64,000 bases of DNA, taken from positions 1 to 64,000 of IMG/VR virus record IMGVR_UViG_3300030294_000017; one strand, written 5' to 3'. The first letter of the stretch is position 1. The number at the start of each line of letters is the position of its first letter. Of this stretch, positions 32,550-38,856 are shown piece by piece. Position numbers and translations under genes: made by a program. Source of the stretch: a virus. A model generated the notes under the pieces. That model worked only from the letters and a program-made list of their open reading frames with translations, had not been told where the DNA came from and made no database searches.

Positions 32550-32780
32550 ATGCTTGAATCTAAAACAAAGACAATAACTAAATTTATATTGATTATAAGT
32601 GGGGTAGAAGTACCTTTTACCACTAAGGAATTATGCATCAGAGTAGGGATAATGGCATATAAAATAAACTCACAAGTAAAAATGATAGAAAGAATAACTA
32701 TGTGGAATCTATCGGCTAAAGGTTCATCAATAATTATGGCAGATGATTTTGACAGGACAATACTTTTATATACTATTTGA
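32550..32780 (+). CDS. Hypothetical protein, 76 aa
   Basis: Starts 3 nt after the SET-like remnant. Helix/strand protein with a possible HTH-type block (VPFTTKELCIRVGIMAYKINSQVKMIERI). No firm family. Followed by a 500-nt gene-free stretch. Confidence 0.55.
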   Translation: MLESKTKTITKFILIISGVEVPFTTKELCIRVGIMAYKINSQVKMIERITMWNLSAKGSSIIMADDFDRTILLYTI

Positions 32781-33288
32781 ACTGACATATATCATAATTA
32801 AGTTAAAAGATGTTAAAGATATTCAGACTTGGTATTGTTATCTCTGTATTAATAATTTTCAACTGACATAATAGTATATAATATATATCCCCCATATTGT
32901 CCATATATTTGACCTCTCTTACTATCTCTTTGAAACTTTTTGCCATATTCCTTGAACTCATTTCCTATCTCACTTACTGACATAACTTTAAAACTTTGAA
33001 TTCAAGGGAAAGCCTCTGAGATATGTCTGATATTTCTCGGCAAATTTGGAATATTTCTGAATATCTCTTGGATACCTTTGGTGGTTTTCAAATATAAATG
33101 ATAAACTGATAATTTGCCGAGAAATGGTAAACACTAACCTAGTAACGAAAGTGAATGGAATGGTCTTAATGAATTGACATAGGCTGCAGGATGTACCTAA
33201 TAAGTCGGAGGATATGGTTACTGTGGAGGCAAAAGCCCCTTGTAGGCTCAAGTCCTACAATTATCACATTTAAAAAATATTTGAGTAT
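32781..33288. other. Gene-free structured stretch before the methyltransferase
   Basis: No convincing CDS. It contains AACTGACATA units near 32781, 32871 and 32975. A perfect 15-bp inverted repeat, ATTTCTCGGCAAATT at 33032-33046 and its complement at 33111-33125, has a 64-nt interior. A T-arm-like hairpin TTGTAGG CTCAAGT CCTACAA lies at 33240-33260. Could hold one or two small RNAs and a promoter for the methyltransferase operon. Confidence 0.5.
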
Positions 33289-33993
33289 ATGGATAAAATG
33301 ATTTTAGGTGATTGTATAACCGAAATGAAATTAATTAAAGACCACAGCGTAAATCTCGTACTTACTGACCCACCTTATGTTATATCTCGGAAAAATAACT
33401 TTAAAACCATGGGTAGGTCGGGAATAGATTTTGGAGATTGGGATAAGGATTTTGATATGTTTTCATACATCGATGAAATACCTAGAATACTATCCAAGAA
33501 TGGTTCTGTGATTATTTTTAATGATTGGAAAAACATCGGAGAGATTGCGAAATATTGCGAAAGTGTCGGATTAGTTATCAAAGACATGTTGAGATGGAAG
33601 AAAACTAATCCAATGCCTAGAAACAGAAATCGAAGATATATAACAGATTATGAGGTTGCTATTTGGTGTACCAATAAAAAGGCTAAATGGGTTTTCAATA
33701 GTCAAAGTGAAAAATATCAAATACCTGAATTCAAAGGTGGACTTACCAAGAAAAGTGAAAAAGTAGGTCATATGACACAAAAACCCATTTGGCTAATCAA
33801 AGATATACTTTCAATTCACTCAGACGAGGGAGATGTAATTCTAGATATGTTTGCAGGTAGTGGTACAACAGGTGTAGCATGTTTGGAAATGGGAAGACAT
33901 TTCATAATGATTGAAAAAGATGAATCAATGTTTACACTAATGAAACAGAGGATTGAGGAAAAACAGTTAGAAAAATCACTTAAAGTCTACTAA
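33289..33993 (+). CDS. DNA methyltransferase, beta class (DPPY)
   Basis: 234 aa. Catalytic motif LTDPPYVISRKNNF (DPPY at 27-30) precedes the SAM-binding motif VILDMFAGSGTTGVACLEMGR near the C-terminus, the order of beta-class N6-adenine or N4-cytosine methyltransferases. No target-recognition insertion of usual size or restriction partner is nearby, so this is probably an orphan self-protection enzyme. Confidence 0.88.
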   Translation: MDKMILGDCITEMKLIKDHSVNLVLTDPPYVISRKNNFKTMGRSGIDFGDWDKDFDMFSYIDEIPRILSKNGSVIIFNDWKNIGEIAKYCESVGLVIKDMLRWKKTNPMPRNRNRRYITDYEVAIWCTNKKAKWVFNSQSEKYQIPEFKGGLTKKSEKVGHMTQKPIWLIKDILSIHSDEGDVILDMFAGSGTTGVACLEMGRHFIMIEKDESMFTLMKQRIEEKQLEKSLKVY

Positions 33994-33994
33994 T

Positions 33995-34276
33995 ATGATA
34001 ACAGTAATCAGGAAAGATTATGAATCCATGAAAAGGAATTACGAAGCCTTTAAAAGTGCTGAAAAAATATTTAATAAACGTAAATCAAAGTTAAGTGAAT
34101 CATTTCAACTTATATTACGTGATTGTGCTATCAGTAAAGACTATAAAAAGTTTAATATGGTATCCAAAGATTATATCGAAATACTTGGAGAATCCTACTC
34201 CATTTCCATAAATTCGATAGCAATTTTATATGGCATTGAATCCATGGTAAATTTATATATTACCAAAACACATTAA
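33995..34276 (+). CDS. Hypothetical protein, 93 aa
   Basis: Starts 1 nt after the methyltransferase stop. Basic helical N-terminus (KDYESMKRNYEAFKSAEKIFNKRKSKLSESFQL). No domain recognised. Confidence 0.6.
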   Translation: MITVIRKDYESMKRNYEAFKSAEKIFNKRKSKLSESFQLILRDCAISKDYKKFNMVSKDYIEILGESYSISINSIAILYGIESMVNLYITKTH

Positions 34277-34281
34277 TATAT

Positions 34282-34473
34282 ATGAATGCACATTACAGAA
34301 ATTACCAAATATTAGTTAATAATAAAACAATGCCTTTCTTTTTATCAGTAGAGGCGATAAGCACATATCATATTTCTGAAACAAAATCAAATTATATTTC
34401 TGAGCAAATAAAGTTAGGCGTAATTAAAGAGGATGATAATGTTGAATTTATATTTAAATACTGTAATTCTTAA
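34282..34473 (+). CDS. Hypothetical protein, 63 aa
   Basis: Begins 5 nt after the previous stop. Product has the block YQILVNNKTMPFFLSVEAISTYHISETKSNYISEQIKLGVIKEDDNVEF. No domain recognised. Confidence 0.55.
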   Translation: MNAHYRNYQILVNNKTMPFFLSVEAISTYHISETKSNYISEQIKLGVIKEDDNVEFIFKYCNS

Positions 34474-34488
34474 ATTTTTATAATAGAA

Positions 34489-34761
34489 ATAAGCAAAGAC
34501 AACATTAATGAGGTTTATCAACCTCTATCAACCATTTTAAGAAATTGGGCTGTGGTTGAAAGTAGAATGAGAACGTTTGAAAACAATGCTAATTTATTAA
34601 CTTTCCAACGTATATTCAAAGGAGATGCTGAAACATTATATATAAATTTCAGGCAAAGATGTAGTGGTAGATTCTTGGAACTCAAAACATTCTTAACCCA
34701 AGAACAGATAGATTTACTTATATTAAACATTTATGTGAATGAGGACATGTATTACAAATAA
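34489..34761 (+). CDS. Hypothetical protein lacking an ATG start
   Basis: Coding-like sequence begins ISKDNINEVYQPLSTILRNWAVVESRMRTF, right after TAATAGAA where other genes have TAGAAATTATG. Here the leader runs TAGAAATAAGC, so the first codon would be ATA (34489). The only standard alternatives are GTG at 34552 or ATG at 34567, which drop 20 or more coding-like residues. The downstream part is helical (LKTFLTQEQIDLLILNIYVNED). Possibly a gene that lost its start by a small deletion. Confidence 0.5.
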   Translation: MSKDNINEVYQPLSTILRNWAVVESRMRTFENNANLLTFQRIFKGDAETLYINFRQRCSGRFLELKTFLTQEQIDLLILNIYVNEDMYYK

Positions 34762-34775
34762 AAAATATCAAAAAT

Positions 34776-35060
34776 ATGTATAAAACATCTTATAGCTCAC
34801 AGCTGAATAATTGGAAAATAACTCTTAAATTGGATATACATGAACAAAATATAGTCAATGATACCATAGAGCTTAAAGTTAGTATAATTGGCTGTGATTT
34901 CGAGGATAAATTAGCTATTTTGAACCTTAAAACAAGGGAACTGATATGCGAAGAAGTATTCTCAATGAAACCTTATATAGATAATAAACCTTTCAAGCAA
35001 ACACGTAAATTTATAGTACCTATGGAAACTGTTAAACATATTAAATCATATTTATACTAA
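34776..35060 (+). CDS. Hypothetical protein, 94 aa
   Basis: Beta-rich (WKITLKLDIHEQNIVNDTIELKVSIIGCDFEDKLAIL) with a basic C-terminus. Start 14 nt after the previous gene. No domain recognised. Confidence 0.6.
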   Translation: MYKTSYSSQLNNWKITLKLDIHEQNIVNDTIELKVSIIGCDFEDKLAILNLKTRELICEEVFSMKPYIDNKPFKQTRKFIVPMETVKHIKSYLY

Positions 35061-35062
35061 TT

Positions 35063-35434
35063 ATGAATATAACAGAACTAATTGCATTAAAGGTATCCAA
35101 GCTATCTGATATCTCGGAAATAGACAAGCTTATTGAAATTGAGGAAAACAGAGAATACGATGAATATATTGGTAAATTCTATCAAATATCATCAACATCT
35201 ATCACAAGAGTTGATAAGATTGATTATGTGGATGATTATAATATAAATTTCACAGGTTTACATGTGATGGGTGGAGCAGAATATACAGATGAATTTAGAA
35301 TACATATTTCAGATAGCAATCATTTAAGTAGAAATGGCTCAAATCACGAAATCACTAAAGAACAGTTTATAAGTATAATGGAAAAATGGAAATTGGAACA
35401 CACGAAATATATAATGGCTAAGTTGGACAAATAA
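35063..35434 (+). CDS. Hypothetical protein, 123 aa
   Basis: Starts 2 nt after the previous stop. Helical N-terminus (LIALKVSKLSDISEIDKLIEIEEN), then a beta region (GKFYQISSTSITRVDKIDYVDDYNINFTGLHVMGG). No domain recognised. Confidence 0.6.
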   Translation: MNITELIALKVSKLSDISEIDKLIEIEENREYDEYIGKFYQISSTSITRVDKIDYVDDYNINFTGLHVMGGAEYTDEFRIHISDSNHLSRNGSNHEITKEQFISIMEKWKLEHTKYIMAKLDK

Positions 35435-35436
35435 AT

Positions 35437-35709
35437 ATGGCTGAAAAATATATTATCAAATGTACAAACAATTTTTACGTTGTAAAATACATATCATATA
35501 CAAAAATTTACAAAGGCGTTATTAAATCTTGGAAATATGCCGATGAATTTAGTCCTGAGCTTGCACATAAATTTAATTTCAAACAGGCTGCGGAAAATAT
35601 AACCAAACAATTGAACCTTATAAAGCTTGGCGTTTGTACTTATCAGGTTGTACCATATCTTAAACCTCGATATTATACAAAGAAACAAATTGATAATCTT
35701 TGCTACTGA
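35437..35709 (+). CDS. Hypothetical protein, 90 aa
   Basis: Basic, Tyr-rich (KYIIKCTNNFYVVKYISYTKIYKGVIKSWKYADEF ... CTYQVVPYLKPRYY). Starts 2 nt after the preceding stop. No domain recognised. Confidence 0.6.
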   Translation: MAEKYIIKCTNNFYVVKYISYTKIYKGVIKSWKYADEFSPELAHKFNFKQAAENITKQLNLIKLGVCTYQVVPYLKPRYYTKKQIDNLCY

Positions 35710-35727
35710 TATATAAAAATATTTAAA

Positions 35728-35985
35728 ATGTTATATATAAAAGAATCTAATATACATGGATTTGGATGCTTTTCTAATGAATCTCATGATAAAGGTCACT
35801 TGATTACATGTAATGTTATTGTTATTCCTAAAGATAGCAATAATCATCAGTATACGTTTCCTTGGAATTCAGCACTTAATCAAGTCAGTATAGTATTATC
35901 AGAACTTACATATTGTAATGCCTCAAATGACCCAAATCTTGAAATATTATATATTGACAAAGATAAGTTAACAACAACATTTTAA
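35728..35985 (+). CDS. Truncated SET-domain-like protein, 85 aa
   Basis: IHGFGCFSNESHDKGHLITCNVIVIPK matches the SET N-terminal block (GxGvFAxxdIkkGelI). FPWNSALNQVSIVLSELTYCNASNDPN corresponds to the region leading to the NHSxxPN motif. The frame stops soon after (IDKDKLTTTF), before the final GEExxxDY segment found in active SET enzymes. The paralogue at 32186 runs about 24 residues further. Likely inactive or non-catalytic. Confidence 0.6.
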   Translation: MLYIKESNIHGFGCFSNESHDKGHLITCNVIVIPKDSNNHQYTFPWNSALNQVSIVLSELTYCNASNDPNLEILYIDKDKLTTTF

Positions 35986-36000
35986 TAAAATGTAGAAACT

Positions 36001-36354
36001 ATGGCAACTCAAAGCAACACATTTGTAAGGAAATTTGGTAAAATGGCTATTGTTATAACCGTTACCGATTGGAATGACTTCAAGGAATTGGAAAAATATT
36101 CTGAGAATGAAGACCCTGATTTTTTAATTTCTTCAATGACCCAAAATAGCATATATAGTAATGGTCAACCATCCATGCAACATAACCTGTTCACAGCAGA
36201 GGATATAACTGAGCAAACTAAAGGTCAAGGGTTGTCTGCCATACTTACAGGAGATTTGGTTGGTGGTTCAAAATACGATGGTGGATTTTGGTCGTATAAA
36301 AAATGTGGATTAACATACTCAGAAGAAGTTTCCCAACCAAAAATTACCGAATAA
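36001..36354 (+). CDS. Hypothetical protein, 117 aa
   Basis: N-terminal beta/alpha (FVRKFGKMAIVITVTDWNDFKELEKY), then a Gly-rich polar region (QGLSAILTGDLVGGSKYDGGFW). No domain recognised. Confidence 0.6.
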   Translation: MATQSNTFVRKFGKMAIVITVTDWNDFKELEKYSENEDPDFLISSMTQNSIYSNGQPSMQHNLFTAEDITEQTKGQGLSAILTGDLVGGSKYDGGFWSYKKCGLTYSEEVSQPKITE

Positions 36355-36401
36355 TACCCCACCTTTGAAACCTCTTTGTATATTAAATAATTAAAAACAA
36401 A

Positions 36402-36752
36402 ATGTATAACGCACCTGAGGACTTGGAAACCAATAGAATATATGAATCGGCTAAGCTGTCTAATGAATCTCAGAAAGTTGTGGAATTTCTGAGTACAGCT
36501 AATATGGATGAAATATTTGAATTCTATATTAGCTGTATGAACATAGACCATGTTGATTTTGTAATCAAGGGTCATTATGGGCTTGGTCAAATTTCTACCA
36601 TTTTAGATCACGTCAAAATTAGTAATGATTATTATTTTGGTGTCAACAACGATGGTATGCTTTTTGAATGTATGTTCAAAGTGAAAGGTGAGGAATTTGA
36701 ACTATATAAAATAACAAACGAGGGTTATAGATCAATAGAGGGTTTATTTTAA
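36402..36752 (+). CDS. Hypothetical protein, 116 aa
   Basis: Acidic N-terminus and a mixed fold (STANMDEIFEFYISCMNIDHVDFVIKGHYGLGQISTIL). Start 1 nt upstream spacing to the tagged gene at 36754. No domain recognised. Confidence 0.6.
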   Translation: MYNAPEDLETNRIYESAKLSNESQKVVEFLSTANMDEIFEFYISCMNIDHVDFVIKGHYGLGQISTILDHVKISNDYYFGVNNDGMLFECMFKVKGEEFELYKITNEGYRSIEGLF

Positions 36753-36753
36753 T

Positions 36754-37029
36754 ATGAAAAAGCTTAAGATATTTGAATCGGGTGAATACAATACAATGTT
36801 GTTATTCCTAAAATCTGATAATTATAAACAATTAACATCATTAAAGAGAAATATTGTTTATAGTTATATTATGATTGAATCAGGTAAAATGACATTAGCC
36901 GATGTAGCCAAGAAATTAGATATTTCACTAAATTTGGCACGTGGTTGGGTTGAACATGGTATTGGATTATACTCTGAAAATAAAATAAATCCTGATATAA
37001 TGTTCAAACCTCAAAACGCATTTATGTAA
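36754..37029 (+). CDS. HTH-like protein with MKKLKIFE propeptide-like N-terminus, 91 aa
   Basis: The body (LTSLKRNIVYSYIMIESGKMTLADVAKKLDISLNLARGWVEHGIGLY) resembles a helix-turn-helix. It is paralogous to the next gene (LTTLERNTVYCYIMTETKQMTTEQLVGKF). Relative to that paralogue it carries the extra N-terminal sequence MKKLKIFESGEY, shared with genes at 37255, 38371 and 58770. IFE followed by a small residue fits the (L/I)-x-E cut site of T4 gp21 prohead protease. A head-packaged DNA-binding protein is a reasonable hypothesis. Confidence 0.65.
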   Translation: MKKLKIFESGEYNTMLLFLKSDNYKQLTSLKRNIVYSYIMIESGKMTLADVAKKLDISLNLARGWVEHGIGLYSENKINPDIMFKPQNAFM

Positions 37030-37277
37030 TGGAAAATTCACAATTATTGTCATTTTTCGATACCAATGAATTCAGTAAGTTAACCACCTTGGAAAGGAAT
37101 ACAGTTTATTGTTACATAATGACTGAAACCAAGCAAATGACAACAGAACAATTAGTTGGTAAATTTAATCAGAGTCCAAAATTAATAGAAAGTTGGACAT
37201 ATTATGGCAAAGGTCTTTACACAGATTATAAAAATAATAAAATAAATATACAATATGAAAAAGTCAAAAGTTTTTGA
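37029..37277 (+). CDS. HTH-like protein, untagged paralogue, 82 aa
   Basis: Shares a base with the previous stop (TAATG) and overlaps the next gene by 23 nt. Same body as the gene at 36754 but without the MKKLKIFE peptide, so the pair suggests duplication with loss or gain of the tag. Confidence 0.6.
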   Translation: MENSQLLSFFDTNEFSKLTTLERNTVYCYIMTETKQMTTEQLVGKFNQSPKLIESWTYYGKGLYTDYKNNKINIQYEKVKSF

Positions 37278-37611
37278 AAGCAAAATAAATGAATCAGTTA
37301 TTGGAGATAATTGGCGTATATCAAGTGGTACAAATGCTGCTTTATCAAGTTTTGGATTCAATTTATCCGATAACATGAGAGAGGCAAAATTTCCTCAGTT
37401 GGAAAATACAGGTTCAAAGGATATGGCATCAGCTGTAGAAATAGTAATTACAGGTGCTGAGGATAATGGAAAATCTGTTGCCAAAGCACTTAATGATTCA
37501 GGTCTTGGATATAACAATTGGAAAGTTAAATCTGATGATGGAAAAAAGATTGAAATTACAAGTACTGATTCATCTGATAATACTTACTCAATAATACTTA
37601 CCAAGAGATAA
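37255..37611 (+). CDS. Protein with MKKSKVFE propeptide-like N-terminus, 118 aa
   Basis: Begins MKKSKVFESKINESVIGDNW, close to the shared MKKLKIFE peptide. The body has alternating strands and helices (ASAVEIVITGAEDNGKSVAKALNDSGLGYNNWKVKSDDGKKIEITSTDSSDNTYSIILTK), possibly a compact ferredoxin-like fold. Role unknown. Confidence 0.62.
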   Translation: MKKSKVFESKINESVIGDNWRISSGTNAALSSFGFNLSDNMREAKFPQLENTGSKDMASAVEIVITGAEDNGKSVAKALNDSGLGYNNWKVKSDDGKKIEITSTDSSDNTYSIILTKR

Positions 37612-37629
37612 CCAATTAATTTTAAAGTT

Positions 37630-37725
37630 ATGCCAACAAAACAAACAGAAAGTATAGGGTGTCTTTACACCTTGTTAAAAATAGGGTTGTGTATAGTAAT
37701 AATTGTATATTTAATAATACTTTAA
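37630..37725 (+). CDS. Membrane miniprotein, 31 aa
   Basis: ATG at 37630 after TTTAAAGTT. Product has a polar N-terminus (MPTKQTESIGC) and one hydrophobic segment (LYTLLKIGLCIVIIVYLIIL) to the end. Four bases separate it from the next gene, which is also envelope-directed. Confidence 0.5.
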   Translation: MPTKQTESIGCLYTLLKIGLCIVIIVYLIIL

Positions 37726-37729
37726 AATT

Positions 37730-38119
37730 ATGAGAACAAAATTTACACTTATTTTATCTTTGATGTTATTAACATGTATAACTGTGTTCAGTCAAAATAA
37801 AGAGCCTAAAAATGTTTTGACTATATTATATCAAGCAAGTGATTCAGCTAAGCATCAGACTAACAGAGAATTAAAGGCTAACCGTTATACCAAAATGTTT
37901 TATCAGGCTGATTCAGCGTTTAATTTAGTTGTATCTAAAGAAAAACAGATTGAACATTTTAAAAGTCAACTTAAGGTAGAGGACATTTATATTTATCATT
38001 TGGTTTATAATTCATGTAACATGTATCAGGATAGACTGCTATATTTACTTATAAATGACATGATTACAACAAGGGAATATTTATTCTTAATTCAAGCAAG
38101 TGAGGAACTGTCATTATGA
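37730..38119 (+). CDS. Secreted protein, 129 aa
   Basis: Signal peptide MRTKFTLILSLMLLTCITVFSQ. The mature part is helical and charged (LYQASDSAKHQTNRELKANRYTKMFYQADSAFNLVVSKEKQIEHFKSQLK), as in periplasmic spanin-like proteins. Together with the membrane miniprotein it may form an envelope pair; this is speculative. Overlaps the next gene by 4 nt. Confidence 0.62.
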   Translation: MRTKFTLILSLMLLTCITVFSQNKEPKNVLTILYQASDSAKHQTNRELKANRYTKMFYQADSAFNLVVSKEKQIEHFKSQLKVEDIYIYHLVYNSCNMYQDRLLYLLINDMITTREYLFLIQASEELSL

Positions 38120-38358
38120 AAAAATCTAACACACTGAATAAACCTGTTAATGAAAGTGTAAACATTTTCAAGGATTTCATAGATGGGATAAAATCGGATT
38201 TCAAGAATATAGGTACTGAATTTAAATCTGATTTAATAGCTATGTTTGATGAAACAAAGGAAACAGGTAAGCAAATTCAAAAGGATGCACAGGAAATCAT
38301 AGATGATGCATGCCTTAAATTGGAGGAACTTAAAAAAGGTTATCAGGATAAATTATAA
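38116..38358 (+). CDS. Small helical protein, MKKS N-terminus, 80 aa
   Basis: ATGA-coupled. Opens MKKSNTLNKPVNESVNIFKDF, a weaker version of the shared N-terminal peptide. The rest is an amphipathic helix (IGTEFKSDLIAMFDETKETGKQIQKDAQEIIDDACLKLEELKKGY), consistent with a small internal or packaged protein. Confidence 0.58.
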   Translation: MKKSNTLNKPVNESVNIFKDFIDGIKSDFKNIGTEFKSDLIAMFDETKETGKQIQKDAQEIIDDACLKLEELKKGYQDKL

Positions 38359-38370
38359 ATAATTAAAAAT

Positions 38371-38610
38371 ATGAAAAAGTTAAAAATTTTTGAGGCTAAT
38401 ATACCATCAGGTACAGATAAAAATATCAATATCTTTGAGGATATGACTATGGAACAGGTTGAATCTGAACTTAAGGGTGAAGAACTTAAAACATTTAACT
38501 CATTGGTAAGATTAGGTGATAGCATTGATCTAGCATATAAAACAGTTATTACCGACAGAGAAAATGAGGCTAAAAGGAACTCACAAGATAAACTACCATA
38601 TGAGGGTTAA
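38371..38610 (+). CDS. Protein with MKKLKIFE propeptide-like N-terminus, 79 aa
   Basis: Begins MKKLKIFEANIPSG and has a second similar motif NINIFEDM at about residue 21. The remainder is acidic and helical (MEQVESELKGEELKTFNSLVRLGDSIDLAYKTVITDREN). Last plus-strand gene before the convergent terminator. Confidence 0.62.
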   Translation: MKKLKIFEANIPSGTDKNINIFEDMTMEQVESELKGEELKTFNSLVRLGDSIDLAYKTVITDRENEAKRNSQDKLPYEG

Positions 38611-38707
38611 AATAAATAACGTGCATAATAGTTTAGTTTATAAATATTAAGAATTGGAAATGTCAGTAAAGTAGTAACCATTGCGATAATGTAAAAACTA
38701 CAACATG

Positions 38708-38745
38708 AAAGAAGCCACCAAGTTAATCCTTGATGGTTTCTTTGT
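38708..38745 (+). terminator. Intrinsic terminator at the convergent boundary
   Basis: Stem GAAGCCACCAAG / CTTGATGGTTTC (two G-U pairs) with loop TTAATC, flanked by AAA and TTTGTATT, so it could also act on the minus strand. It lies between the plus-strand cluster and the minus-strand tail gene. The rest of 38611-38856 shows no gene. Confidence 0.8.
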
Positions 38746-38856
38746 ATTAAAATGATTCTTTGTTATGCTGATACCACAAAAATGGTCAAAGTGCAAGGAA
38801 AGTATATCGTCTGTAGCCGTGAATATATTCTTAACTTTTTCATGTGCTTTACCGTA

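Noticed and set aside
32988-33251. Minus-strand 87-aa frame in the gene-free stretch
   Set aside because: Runs across the inverted repeat, has no typical start context and biased composition; the strand does not fit its neighbours.
33181-33262. Possible tRNA at the TTGTAGG CTCAAGT CCTACAA hairpin
   Set aside because: The hairpin looks like a T-arm, but no matching acceptor strand, D-arm or anticodon loop with U33 could be built upstream.
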